From positions 1 to 18,218 of the forward strand of contig JBOHRE010000067.1 of NCBI GenBank assembly GCA_050732635.1: DNA of 18,218 nt. The letters are read 5' to 3'. The stretch comes from JBOHRE01 sp050732635 (lineage in GTDB: Bacteria > Gemmatimonadota > Gemmatimonadetes > Longimicrobiales > RSA9). The translations under genes and the position numbers were made by a program. The notes beneath the pieces are model-generated. The model was given only the letters and a program-made list of their open reading frames with translations, made no database searches and had not been told where the DNA came from. This document shows positions 1 to 7,265 of the stretch, in pieces; position 1 is the first letter of the stretch, and every line of letters starts with the position of its first letter.

Positions 1-59
1 GCTTGGCGCCGGGCCCGAATCGCATCTTCCGCCCTCGCAGAGCGTTACGCTATGGCGAA

Positions 60-803
60 TCAGTCGTTGACGTTGACCACGTCGCCGTTCTTGCGCCGCC
101 GGCGGTGGACCGCGCCACCGACGCCCAGCAGCCCCGTGCCCAGCAGCACCATGGTGATCGGCTCCGGCGCGGCCGACACGCAGTTGGCGTCTTCCATCCG
201 GCACTCGGCAAGATTGCCGCCGGTATCGTTGGCGTTCACCGTGTTCCTTGCCTTGAACGCGAACTGCGCCTGGCCGGCAGTCACGGTCTCCGGGATCGAG
301 AACTGGAACACCACCGCGCCGAGGCCGCAGGTCTCGAAGCGGATGCTCGGCTGCGGAGAGCTCGGATCGCAGCCCCGGATCCCGCCCCGTGCCTGACCGT
401 CAGCGGAGGCCACAAACTCAAGCGGGCCGTTGACGCCGACCGCTGGCGGGTTCACCGTCCAGAAGGTCCCCGGCGAGCCGAACACGCCAACCGTCCCGAC
501 CGTGCCGACGCTGAAGCCGTTGACCGCGCTAGGCACGAACGGCAGCGTGAGGCCGATGACGTTGAGCAGTGAGCCCCCGGTGTTGTCCGGCGCAATGAAT
601 CCCTGCTGGTTGCGGACCCAAAGCCGCAGCAGCGTGGCGCCGCCACCGGCATCGAAGGTGGTCAGCTGGATGCTGGCACAGGCCCTCAGGGCGCCTGGAG
701 TACAGATGTTGTGCGCCGCCTGGAACCCGGTCGGGGCCGCATGGACGTCCGCGGCGCCGAACGCCGGCAACAGCGCGAGGGTGAAAAGGATCCGCTTCTT
801 CAT
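60..803 (-). CDS. PEP-CTERM sorting domain protein
   Basis: This is a 247-residue secreted protein and the likely exosortase substrate in the window. A signal peptide covers about residues 1-23 (MKKR, hydrophobic stretch, then VHA-AP). The C-terminus has the full tripartite sorting signal: PEP at residues 213-215, a hydrophobic helix rich in Gly and Leu, then the basic run HRRRRK. A nine-residue tail (NGDVVNVND) follows the basic run, which is longer than usual. The middle (24-210) is beta-rich with six or so cysteines and matches no named domain I recognise. The ATG at 803 is preferred over an upstream start at 833 because GGAG sits six bases before it and the signal peptide begins there. 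A sigma-54-like promoter lies about 80 bases upstream. By family knowledge the protein is cut at PEP by exosortase and retained at the surface or in the EPS matrix. Confidence 0.9.
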   Translation of the reverse strand: MKKRILFTLALLPAFGAADVHAAPTGFQAAHNICTPGALRACASIQLTTFDAGGGATLLRLWVRNQQGFIAPDNTGGSLLNVIGLTLPFVPSAVNGFSVGTVGTVGVFGSPGTFWTVNPPAVGVNGPLEFVASADGQARGGIRGCDPSSPQPSIRFETCGLGAVVFQFSIPETVTAGQAQFAFKARNTVNANDTGGNLAECRMEDANCVSAAPEPITMVLLGTGLLGVGGAVHRRRRKNGDVVNVND

Positions 804-883
804 TGCTGCTCCTGGGGCGAGGGGGAGATGCACCCGAACGGGTCAACGACTGGGTCGACGACCGGCTCGCGCCCGCTATACGC

Positions 884-898
884 GCAGGTGATGTGCCA
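884..898 (-). promoter_or_regulatory. Sigma-54-type promoter of the PEP-CTERM gene
   Basis: Read on the minus strand the element is TGGCAC-ATCAC-CTGC. This is a perfect -24 block, the strict five-base spacer, and a -12 block that keeps the essential GC (consensus TGGCAC-N5-TTGC). Transcription would begin near 872, giving a leader of about 70 bases. The element is also embedded in an inverted repeat CAGGTG-N6-CACCTG. It is the best sigma-54 match in the window and lies before the PEP-CTERM gene, as known for PrsR/RpoN-controlled PEP-CTERM genes elsewhere. Confidence 0.7.
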
Positions 899-1001
899 CC
901 TGCCGGGGCGTCTGAGCCATGCGGTGCTAAAACTGTTGCGGCTGCGCGGCTTCGAGGCCGTCGTGCCGCCGTATGTTTCGGCGCTGGCGCCGTCTGTTTT
1001 G

Positions 1002-1017
1002 TGTCGCCTGCGCGACA
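1002..1017. repeat. Inverted repeat TGTCGC-N4-GCGACA
   Basis: This is a perfect 6-bp inverted repeat with a 4-base centre, between the four-helix membrane protein gene and the PEP-CTERM promoter. Its arms equal the half-sites of the TGTCGCG-N5-GCAAC boxes, although the spacing is two bases shorter. It may be a second activator site. It could instead be a hairpin after the upstream gene; there is no T-run, so a Rho-independent terminator is unlikely. Confidence 0.45.
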
Positions 1018-1022
1018 GACGC

Positions 1023-1041
1023 TGTCACGCCGCCGCGACGA
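1023..1041. promoter_or_regulatory. Variant copy of the TGTCGCG-N5-GCAAC box
   Basis: The sequence is TGTCACG, five bases, then GCGACGA. It differs from the box at 9694 at one base in each half. It is followed by TCGAC, as is the copy at 9694. It lies 125-155 bases upstream of the sigma-54-like promoter of the PEP-CTERM gene, a usual distance for an enhancer-binding activator site. Confidence 0.45.
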
Positions 1042-1063
1042 TCGACGGCCCGGCGCCGGCCGC

Positions 1064-1573
1064 TCATGGCCGCACCCGGGCGGCGCGGCCGCGGCGCAGT
1101 GCGTTCCAGCCGAGCCAGGCGTAGAGGACGATGTAGGTGACGGCCATGATGGTGGTCTTGGCCATGGACATCTTGAGCGGTGTGGCCATCACGTCGGGCG
1201 CGCCACTGAGCGCGACGGGGATGTTGAGCGCGTACAGGGTGTAGGCAGCGAGCAGCAGGAGCAGCGCGAGCCAGAAGAGCCCGCCGAGCAGCAGGAGCGG
1301 CCAGCGCGCGCGCCGCGCGATCAGGCCGAGCGTGGCCACGCTCAGGCCGATGGTGGCGAGCGGCAGGGCCTCGAAGGTTGCGCTGACGACGCCGAACTCC
1401 CACTCGGCGCTGCCGAAGCGAGGCGGGTACCAGAGCAGCGAGGCGTCGGTCGCGCCGATGACGGCGAGTGCCAGGCCGATGCCGACGGCCAGCCGGCTGA
1501 GCGCGTCGGCCGCCGCGCTCAGCGGTACGCGCGTCTCGGCGGGCTGCTCCTGCAGCAGAACCGGCCGGTTCAG
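1064..1573 (-). CDS. Four-helix membrane protein, probable CTG start
   Basis: Not a family I recognise. The frame is open and protein-like for about 169 residues, with four predicted membrane segments. These run from LAVGIGLALAVIG, through VVSATFEALPLATIGLSVA and LLLLGGLFWLALLLLLAAY, to TTIMAVTYIVLYAWLGW, and end in an Arg-rich tail. There is no ATG, GTG or TTG in frame until a GTG at 1339, which would remove the first helix and part of the second. A CTG at 1571-1573 overlaps the epsI stop as CTGA. This has the same geometry as the ATGA overlap between exosortase and epsI, and suggests coupled translation from a CTG. A conservative annotation would be 1064-1339 (91 aa). Position as the last gene after epsI implies a role in exosortase processing or EPS assembly, but this is inference. 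Confidence 0.55.
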   Translation of the reverse strand: MNRPVLLQEQPAETRVPLSAAADALSRLAVGIGLALAVIGATDASLLWYPPRFGSAEWEFGVVSATFEALPLATIGLSVATLGLIARRARWPLLLLGGLFWLALLLLLAAYTLYALNIPVALSGAPDVMATPLKMSMAKTTIMAVTYIVLYAWLGWNALRRGRAARVRP

Positions 1574-2220
1574 GACGGCAACGCCTGGTCGACCAGCGGC
1601 AGCAACTGCTCGCCGACCTGCTTGGCGAACCGGTATGCGGCGGCCTCATCCGCGGCCGACTCGATGGGGACCACGATGCGAACCAGCGCTTCATCGCTGC
1701 GGCCGAGCAGTGCGGCATCGCGCAGTAGATCGTACTTAACGCGGTACTCGCTGGACTCGACGCGGCCGCGGCCCTGGTACCAGTAGAGGACGACGGCCTT
1801 CTCGTCCTTGCGACGGAGCAGGTAGCTATTCACCATGACGGGGCCGGCCGCCGTGGCCAGCGCCAGCCGGCTGTTCGCAAGCGCCTCCCAGCCGGCGCCG
1901 GGCAGACAGTTCTTGGGTGAATGGATGGTCCGCCCGCGCGTCTGGCTCTCGTAGTAGCCGATGTACAGGTTGAACCAGGCCGGCGAGCCGGCGGCCTGAG
2001 CCGGCCGGTAGACGCGCACCAGGTGCGCGTCTACGCCTGCAGCCGTGAGCTCGGCGGGCGACATCTCGAGGTCGCGTCCGTCGTAGCGCGCCAGCTCGTG
2101 CGGCACGACGCTGCCCAGCGGCGCGCGCAGCGGCATCTCGCGCTGCGTATCGACGCCGACCACCATGAGTGCGCCGGCGAGCAGCAGCACGGGGGTCGCC
2201 CAGACACGTAGCACGTTCAT
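1570..2220 (-). CDS. epsI: EpsI family exosortase-associated protein
   Basis: A 216-residue protein with an N-terminal membrane anchor (residues 7-23) and a periplasmic domain of the EpsI type. The family hallmark HSPKNCLPGAGW is present at residues 100-111, with the conserved Cys at 105. This is followed by a beta-rich region including VLYWYQGRGR. EpsI is known as the partner of exosortases, either fused to their C-terminus or encoded next door; its biochemical role is not settled. The ATG overlaps the exosortase stop codon as ATGA, so the two are translationally coupled. The length is normal for stand-alone EpsI. Confidence 0.9.
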   Translation of the reverse strand: MNVLRVWATPVLLLAGALMVVGVDTQREMPLRAPLGSVVPHELARYDGRDLEMSPAELTAAGVDAHLVRVYRPAQAAGSPAWFNLYIGYYESQTRGRTIHSPKNCLPGAGWEALANSRLALATAAGPVMVNSYLLRRKDEKAVVLYWYQGRGRVESSEYRVKYDLLRDAALLGRSDEALVRIVVPIESAADEAAAYRFAKQVGEQLLPLVDQALPS

Positions 2221-3131
2221 GGCGATGCCTTTCGCAGCCGCAGGCGGGGCAGGAGCCGCTCGAGTCCGGAGAACGCCCATGCCATCACACCGAGTATGAC
2301 GAAGGCCACCACGAAGAATGCCCACCCCTCCGAGTAGTGCATCACGCCCTCGCCCCATGCGGGTCCCATATAGTACACGAGGAACCCGGTCAGGAACACC
2401 CGCAGTCCGTTCAGCACCATGGCCACGGGAATGGCCAGCGCGATCAGCAAGACACGGAGGATCGGCATGCGCAGCCAGATGCCGCCGATCAGCAGCCCGA
2501 GCGCGAGCAGCGCGGTGAGCGACCGCAGCCCGCTGCACGCCTCCGTCACGAATAGCGTTTGCCCCGGCAGGTGGATCACGTTGCCGGAGAGCAGGACGGG
2601 CACGTTACGCCATTCGAGCAGCGCCGCCCCCATCTGCGACGCCTCGAGCTGTAGCGGCAGGGCGAGCGAACCCAGCAGTACGGCTGGAACTGGAATGGAC
2701 AGCAGCAACAGCCCGACCGGCAGCCACCAGTGCAGGACCTGGCGGACGCCCCAGGCGCTGATCACGAGCGCCGCGAGAGCCAGGAACAGCGAGAGCCGCA
2801 TCGTGAAGAGCTCGGCGGCCAGGTGCGAGCCGTAGCGGAGCAGGATGGCGAACACGAGCAGCGCAAGGCCGAGCACGGGCTGCGGCCGGGCCAGCGGGCT
2901 GATGCCGCGGCGCCACACCAGCACCAGCGCGAGGGGCGCCAGCAGCAGGCCGTGTGCGGCCTCGGGGTCCTGCCACCAGTCGCGCCCCAGCGTGGTGAGC
3001 GGCGCCCAGAACAGCACCAGAAACGCGAGGGCCGTGAGCAGGCGTGGTACGAGCCACGTCCAGTCACGGCCGGCGGAGCGGATGCTGACGACCGCCGAGG
3101 AGAGGCGCTCGGCGACCTCAGCCGTGGCCAT
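2217..3131 (-). CDS. xrt: Exosortase (EpsH family)
   Basis: A 304-residue polytopic membrane cysteine transpeptidase/protease. It is known to cut C-terminal PEP-CTERM-type signals and is thought to pass the protein on for surface anchoring or modification. The catalytic triad is visible: Cys199 in TEACSGLRSL, Arg244 in NGLRVFLTG and His265 in HYSEGW. About eight hydrophobic helices are spread over residues 27-295. The ATG follows the sugar transferase stop directly (TGAATG) and the stop overlaps epsI. The C-terminal EpsI domain found fused in many XrtA proteins is absent and is supplied by the next gene. I cannot assign an Xrt subtype from the sequence alone. Confidence 0.93.
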   Translation of the reverse strand: MATAEVAERLSSAVVSIRSAGRDWTWLVPRLLTALAFLVLFWAPLTTLGRDWWQDPEAAHGLLLAPLALVLVWRRGISPLARPQPVLGLALLVFAILLRYGSHLAAELFTMRLSLFLALAALVISAWGVRQVLHWWLPVGLLLLSIPVPAVLLGSLALPLQLEASQMGAALLEWRNVPVLLSGNVIHLPGQTLFVTEACSGLRSLTALLALGLLIGGIWLRMPILRVLLIALAIPVAMVLNGLRVFLTGFLVYYMGPAWGEGVMHYSEGWAFFVVAFVILGVMAWAFSGLERLLPRLRLRKASP

Positions 3132-3959
3132 TCACCACGCGCCCTGCCCGAACATCACGACGGGCACCGTGCGCAGCATGATGCGCACGTCCTCCAGCGC
3201 GGAGCGCGACTCGAGGTATCGCAGGTCGTAGTTCAGCTTGCGGCGCACATCATCGATGCACTGGTCGTAGCGCCACTCGACCTGAGCCAGACCGGTGATG
3301 CCCGGCAGCACTCGCTGCCGCCGTGCGTAGCCCTGCAGCTCGCCGCGCAGGTGCGCGAAGATGCGCGGCTGTTCCGGACGTGGACCCACGATGTTCATAT
3401 CGCCGCGCAGCACGTTCCATAGCTGCGGCAGCTCGTCCAGCCGCGAGCGGCGCAGAAACCGGCCGACCGGCGTCACCCGCGGATCTTCCGGACACGCCCA
3501 CACCTCGGCGTCGCGGTCCGAGCCGACATACATCGTGCGGAACTTGTACATCTTGAAGAGCTGGCCGCCGTAATCGACCTGGCGTCGCCAGTTGCCACCG
3601 GAGCCGGGATGGCGACGGTCGATGCCGACGCGCGTCTGGGTGTACAGGATCGGCCCCGCGCTCGTCAGCTTCACCAGCAACGCGACCAGGAACATCACCG
3701 GCGCCAGCACGATCAGACCGATCGCAGCGGCCAGCATGTTGAGCCAGCGGCGCACCTCATCCTGCTTCGTCGCATGCGGTGCCGCAGCGGCGTCGAAGAC
3801 GTGAAGGCGCAGCTCGGGTGTGTACAGCAGATGACTGGGCAGCAGCATCTCGCCGCCGGCGATCTCGGCCTGCTGACGAGCATGCTCGGTGAGGGTCAGC
3901 ACAGACTGCTCCACCGCTTCGAGGGTCGAGACAAACCGCGTCGTCGGCGCGAAGTGCAA
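3132..3959 (-). CDS. Undecaprenyl-phosphate sugar phosphotransferase
   Basis: This is a bacterial sugar transferase that would transfer a sugar-1-phosphate from a nucleotide sugar to undecaprenyl phosphate, starting the EPS repeat unit at the inner membrane. One Pro-containing hydrophobic segment (74-98) fits the re-entrant helix of the family. Then come KFRTM (139-143), RRSRLDELPQLWNVLRGDM with the Asp-Glu pair (175-176), VGPRPE (191-196), PGITGLAQVEWR (219-230) and KLNYDLRYLE (241-250). The large CoA-binding-like N-terminal domain of EpsB/WcaJ relatives is missing, so this is a short form with about 70 unusual leading residues. The start is uncertain. The full frame begins at a TTG (3959) with a poor ribosome site. 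A GTG at 3902 has GGAG six bases upstream and may be the real start. Exosortase follows without a gap. Confidence 0.9.
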   Translation of the reverse strand: MHFAPTTRFVSTLEAVEQSVLTLTEHARQQAEIAGGEMLLPSHLLYTPELRLHVFDAAAAPHATKQDEVRRWLNMLAAAIGLIVLAPVMFLVALLVKLTSAGPILYTQTRVGIDRRHPGSGGNWRRQVDYGGQLFKMYKFRTMYVGSDRDAEVWACPEDPRVTPVGRFLRRSRLDELPQLWNVLRGDMNIVGPRPEQPRIFAHLRGELQGYARRQRVLPGITGLAQVEWRYDQCIDDVRRKLNYDLRYLESRSALEDVRIMLRTVPVVMFGQGAW

Positions 3960-3995
3960 GCCCCGTTCGCAGCGGCGGCCGCTGTGCCCGAATCG

Positions 3996-4017
3996 TATAA
4001 TGAATTGTGGGAGAATG
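3996..4017 (+). promoter_or_regulatory. AT-rich island with TATAAT and a GGGAG-ATG pair
   Basis: The gap between the sugar transferase and the kinase contains a small AT-rich stretch in otherwise GC-rich DNA. On the plus strand it has a perfect TATAAT (3996-4001), then GGGAG and an ATG at 4015. No matching -35 is seen, and the ORF that follows runs antisense through the kinase with no protein-like character. On the minus strand the same stretch could hold the promoter of the sugar transferase operon. Direction and use are unresolved. Confidence 0.25.
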
Positions 4018-4126
4018 ATTTGCGCGAAATCTCGTGGGCCGCCTCGACGACCGATTCTGCGGCGGGGCCACGACGCGCTGTGGGAGGTGTGCTACATGCG
4101 CGGGCGCTGCGGGCGGGTCACGAACA

Positions 4127-4146
4127 CAGCCGAGCCGGCTCGGCTG
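4127..4146. repeat. Perfect 20-bp palindrome after the kinase gene
   Basis: CAGCCGAGCC is followed at once by its exact reverse complement. It lies 17-36 bases beyond the kinase stop on the minus strand. A GC stem here could end or attenuate the regulator transcript before the sugar transferase operon. The following bases lack a T-run, so it is not a classic terminator. A dimeric protein site is the alternative. Confidence 0.5.
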
Positions 4147-4162
4147 CGATCACGGACGGCGA

Positions 4163-5308
4163 TCAGTGACGCGGCGTGGGCGGCGCCTCGATGTCGAAGT
4201 AGAAGCGAGTGCCCCAGTCGGGGCTGCTCTCGTACGACAGCTCGGAGCCCATGGCGCGCACCAGCCGGCGGGCGATGGTCAGGCCGAGCCCGGTGCCGGA
4301 GAAGTGGTAGCCGCTGTCCGCGCGCACCCGAAAGGGAACGTAGAGGCTGTCGCGGGCCTCCTCAGGGATGCCCGGACCGGTGTCGCGCACCGACCAGCGT
4401 AGCCGCTGCCGGTCCACGACCTCGGCCATGACTTCGACGGAGCCGTGATCGGTGAACTTGAGCGCGTTGGTGGACAGGTTCAGCAGCACGCGGTTCAGCG
4501 CGATCGGATGCCCCATGCGGCTGTCCGGCTCGGCGCCGCGGAGCCGGAGCTGCAGGTGCTTCTCCTCGGCCAGCGGCTCGACGATGCCGCGCACCGACTC
4601 CAGCGTCTCGCGGATGGAGAAGGGGACGACGTCGCGCGCGCTCAGGTGCTCGCCGCCTCGGGCCAGCTCGATCATGTCGCTGGCGACCTCGATCAGGCCG
4701 AGCGTCGCGCTGTAGATCAGGCCCATCTGGCGCAGCTGGGGCTCGCTCAGCGGACCGCTGTGCCCGCGCCGGAGTGTATCGGACAGAAACAGGACGGCGG
4801 TCAGTGGCGAGCGCAGGTCGTGCGCGATCTCGGCGACGAGCCGCAGCCCGTCGGGACTGGCCAGCAGCGTCGGAATGTCCTGACCCCATTCGGGGTCGAG
4901 CTGGCGGCGTGAATTGGTGAGGACCCGGATCAGCGCCAGCCACGGACGTTCCGCGCCGGGCGTCTCGTCCGCTTGCTCGGTCCAGAGCTCGAGCACCTCG
5001 GAATGCAGGAGCTCGAGCAGGCGCCGGCGCAGGATCGGGTTGCGGACCGGAGCCATCTGCGGGGTCGCATCGTCGTGCAGCGCGTCCTCGAGCGCGTCGA
5101 CGACGCGACCGAGCTCCTGCTCGATCGGCTCGTCGAGGAGCAGCGGGGCGGCCGCACTGTGCGGCCAGGTACGGAGCACTCGCTCGGCCGCACGCCGGAG
5201 CTCGACGTGCGGCGCGGTCGGCGTGCGCTCGCGTACGGTCGGCGCCAGATCCTGACGACGGCGTAACGTCCGGAGTGCGGCCTCGTCAGCCTTCCAGCGT
5301 CGCTCCAA
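4163..5308 (-). CDS. Soluble sensor histidine kinase
   Basis: A 381-residue kinase with no signal peptide or membrane helix. Residues 1-150 are helical, Arg/Glu/Leu-rich, and match no sensor domain I recognise. The H-box is HDLRSPLTA with phospho-acceptor His163. The ATPase core has the N-box LLNLSTNALKF (275-285), DTGPG (309-313) and GTGLGL (338-343). It is the natural partner of the response regulator gene just upstream, whose 3' end it overlaps by 23 bases. The start is TTG at 5308 with AAAGG seven bases upstream; no in-frame ATG or GTG is better placed. It differs from PrsK, the membrane-bound kinase of typical PEP-CTERM systems, so the input signal must be cytoplasmic or come through another protein. 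Confidence 0.88.
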   Translation of the reverse strand: MERRWKADEAALRTLRRRQDLAPTVRERTPTAPHVELRRAAERVLRTWPHSAAAPLLLDEPIEQELGRVVDALEDALHDDATPQMAPVRNPILRRRLLELLHSEVLELWTEQADETPGAERPWLALIRVLTNSRRQLDPEWGQDIPTLLASPDGLRLVAEIAHDLRSPLTAVLFLSDTLRRGHSGPLSEPQLRQMGLIYSATLGLIEVASDMIELARGGEHLSARDVVPFSIRETLESVRGIVEPLAEEKHLQLRLRGAEPDSRMGHPIALNRVLLNLSTNALKFTDHGSVEVMAEVVDRQRLRWSVRDTGPGIPEEARDSLYVPFRVRADSGYHFSGTGLGLTIARRLVRAMGSELSYESSPDWGTRFYFDIEAPPTPRH

Positions 5309-6812
5309 GGCTGCGCCTTTCGAGCTCGTGCTTTTCCATGAGGCGGTACAGCGTCGTGCGATCGACGCCTGCCATCCGCGCGGCCTGCGACATATTACCC
5401 TTCGCCGAGCCGACCAGCCAGGTCAGGTACTGCCGCTCGAACTCCGCCATCAGCCGCTCGCGCGCGGAATGATATTTTTCGCCGCGGCCATCGAAGTTGA
5501 ACGCCATGCGCTGCGAGCCGCCCACCGGTGCACTCTGGCCATTGTCGAGAAACGGCAGGTCGGCGGCCACGATGTCCGTCGCCGGCTCGAGCAGCACGAC
5601 CGCGTGCTCGATCACGTTCTGCAGCTCGCGAACATTGCCCTCCCAGAGCCGGCCTTGCAGCGCGGCCAGCGCGTCCTCGCTGAAGCGCGGCTGCGGGTCG
5701 CCGCGCCGGTGCTGCTTCCAGAAATGGCTCAGAAAGTGATTGGCCAGAACCGGGATGTCCTCGACGCGCTCGCGCAGCGCCGGAACGTGGATGGGCACGA
5801 CCCGCAGTCGGTAATAGAGGTCGCGCCGCAGCGCGCCATCCTCGGTGGCCTCGTGCGGATCGCGGTTCGTCGCCGCCACGAAGCGCACGTTCACCACCGC
5901 ATCGGCCGCCGCCGAGGAGCCGACCCGCCGGATCGTGCCATCCTGAATCACGCGCAGCAGCTTGGCCTGGATCGCGACCGTCATCTCGGTCAGCTCGTCC
6001 AGAAACATCGTGCCGCCGTTGGCCGTTTCCAGCAGGCCCTGCTTCTCCGATACCGCGCCGGTGAACGAGCCCTTGACGTGCCCGAACATCTCCGACTCCA
6101 GCAGCCCTTCCGGCAGCGCGGCGCAGTTCAGCGCCACGAAGCAGCGGCTGCTGCGTCGGCTGTGATGGTGGATGAACTGGGCGAACATCTCCTTGCCCGA
6201 GCCGCTCTCACCCGTGATGAAGACCGAGGCGTCCGTCGCCGCCACCTTGCGCGCCACCTGCACCGCCTGGCGGAAGGCAGCCGAGGTCCCCAGCAGATTG
6301 ACCTTGTCGCTGTGACCGTGTCGTTTGCGCAGCTCGCTCTCGAGCTGGCGCGACTCCTGGGCGACCAGCACCGTGTGCGCCGCGCGACCCAGCAGCGTCT
6401 GCAGCTGCGGCGCCGAGAACGGCTTCGGCAGGTAGTCCCAGGCACCCGCACGCAACGCCTCGATACTCGACGCCACGCTCGGATTGCCCGTCATCACGAT
6501 CACCAGACACGCCGGATTGCGCTCCAGACAATACCGCAACAGCTCCATGCCCGACACCTGTGACATGTACAGGTCGACCATGAAGATGTCGAACGGACGC
6601 CGCTGCAGGAGCTGCCGGGCCTCTTCGCCCCGGCCCGTCACCGTCACATCGAAGCCCTCCAGCCGCAGCACGCTCGCGCAACTCTCGCGCAGCGTCGACT
6701 CATCATCGACGATCAGCAGTCGCACCCCTGCCTTCGCTTCCGGGGTGAGACTCTCGATGTCCATGTCCCGCGGCTTCTCGGCGGTACGCGCGCTCTCTGC
6801 TACGAGGCTCAT
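5286..6812 (-). CDS. NtrC-type sigma-54 response regulator
   Basis: A 508-residue activator with three domains. The receiver (about 31-145) has Asp35/Asp36, phospho-acceptor Asp80 and Lys130. The AAA+ sigma-54 interaction domain (about 172-410) has Walker A GESGSGKE (201-208), GSFTGA (248-253) and Walker B FLDE (270-273). The Fis-type helix-turn-helix lies at 470-493 (SQAARMAGVDRTTLYRLME). The sigma-54-contact loop reads GSFTGA rather than the usual GAFTGA. ATG 6812 is chosen over a longer frame to 6926 because AGGA sits 7 bases upstream and the extension is not protein-like. It is encoded with a cognate kinase and divergent from the BY-kinase. The receiver does not look like PrsR, so this is a different NtrC-family member. 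A sigma-54-like promoter precedes it, suggesting self-activation. Confidence 0.92.
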   Translation of the reverse strand: MSLVAESARTAEKPRDMDIESLTPEAKAGVRLLIVDDESTLRESCASVLRLEGFDVTVTGRGEEARQLLQRRPFDIFMVDLYMSQVSGMELLRYCLERNPACLVIVMTGNPSVASSIEALRAGAWDYLPKPFSAPQLQTLLGRAAHTVLVAQESRQLESELRKRHGHSDKVNLLGTSAAFRQAVQVARKVAATDASVFITGESGSGKEMFAQFIHHHSRRSSRCFVALNCAALPEGLLESEMFGHVKGSFTGAVSEKQGLLETANGGTMFLDELTEMTVAIQAKLLRVIQDGTIRRVGSSAAADAVVNVRFVAATNRDPHEATEDGALRRDLYYRLRVVPIHVPALRERVEDIPVLANHFLSHFWKQHRRGDPQPRFSEDALAALQGRLWEGNVRELQNVIEHAVVLLEPATDIVAADLPFLDNGQSAPVGGSQRMAFNFDGRGEKYHSARERLMAEFERQYLTWLVGSAKGNMSQAARMAGVDRTTLYRLMEKHELERRSLGATLEG

Positions 6813-6922
6813 ATCGATCCTGTCGCTGGGGCGCCGATGCCCACTACCAGATGTCGCATGGATCCGTCGAACAATGTTGAAATCGGCACCGTGCGTGTGG
6901 ATTTGGGGACGCGGTGGACCGC

Positions 6923-6937
6923 GCAACCGGAGTGCCG
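6923..6937 (-). promoter_or_regulatory. Sigma-54-type promoter of the regulator gene
   Basis: On the minus strand the element reads CGGCAC-TCCGG-TTGC. The -24 block is off consensus by one base, the spacing is exact and the -12 block is perfect. Transcription would start near 6911, about 100 bases before the ATG at 6812. The box at 7006 lies 70-85 bases upstream. Confidence 0.6.
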
Positions 6938-7005
6938 AGAGACGTCGCAGGACCGCTATAGTTAGCGGGGACGCCGGATTCCGTCAAGGGATCGCCGTCC
7001 GTTTC

Positions 7006-7024
7006 TGTCGCGAGCCTGCAACAG
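7006..7024. promoter_or_regulatory. TGTCGCG-N5-GCAAC box, copy B
   Basis: The sequence is TGTCGCG, agcct, GCAACAG. It forms the imperfect dyad TGTCGC-N6-GCAACA, the shape expected for a Fis-type dimer site. It sits between two divergent sigma-54-like promoters and could serve both. Confidence 0.6.
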
Positions 7025-7182
7025 TTTTCCGGCAATCGGCCAGAATGTTGCCGGCGTGCGACACCCCGGCGCGGCGCGGGCGGCGGCCTCCGTTCCGGGC
7101 GCGAGCGGCGTGGTATGGGCGTGCGCTCGCCGCGAGGAGGCAGGGCCGCGGAGACAGGAATGGCCGGCGCGCCAGCGGTCTC

Positions 7183-7198
7183 TGGTTTGCTTGCTGCA
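7183..7198 (+). promoter_or_regulatory. Possible sigma-54 promoter of the BY-kinase gene
   Basis: TGGTTTG-CTTG-CTGCA has the GG and GC dinucleotides at the required 10-base separation and a good -12, but the -24 block is only partly conserved. The predicted start is near 7209, giving a leader of about 57 bases. Confidence 0.4.
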
Positions 7199-7265
7199 CC
7201 CCCTTTCGGCGAGGCGTCCGTTGCCGTGCGCCGAGCGCTGATCGCAGACCGTCACCGAGGTCGGA

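Larger units (their letters stand above)
6813..7265. other. Divergent control region, regulator / BY-kinase
   Basis: A 453-base gap without a convincing gene. It contains a minus-strand sigma-54-like element (6923-6937) and a possible minus-strand sigma-70 element: TTGACG at 6987-6982, 17 bases, then TAACTA at 6964-6959. It also contains the central box at 7006-7022 and a weaker plus-strand sigma-54-like element (7183-7198). A GGCAA...TTGCC inverted pair (7031-7053) also lies here. Short ORFs crossing the gap lack ribosome sites and protein-like composition. Confidence 0.6.

Noticed and set aside
927..1718. A 263-codon minus frame overlapping the end of epsI
   Set aside because: Arg/Ala/Pro-rich shadow frame. 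The four-helix frame in the same region is far more protein-like.
3960..3990. Sigma-54-like GGGCAC-N5-CCGCC before the sugar transferase (minus strand)
   Set aside because: The -24 is close, but the -12 has only GC in common with the consensus. It lies in a GC-only run, and no box is found in this gap.
4015..4431. Plus-strand ORF after TATAAT and GGGAG at 3996-4015
   Set aside because: The signals look good, but the frame runs antisense through the kinase, is Arg/Cys-rich and lacks any domain.
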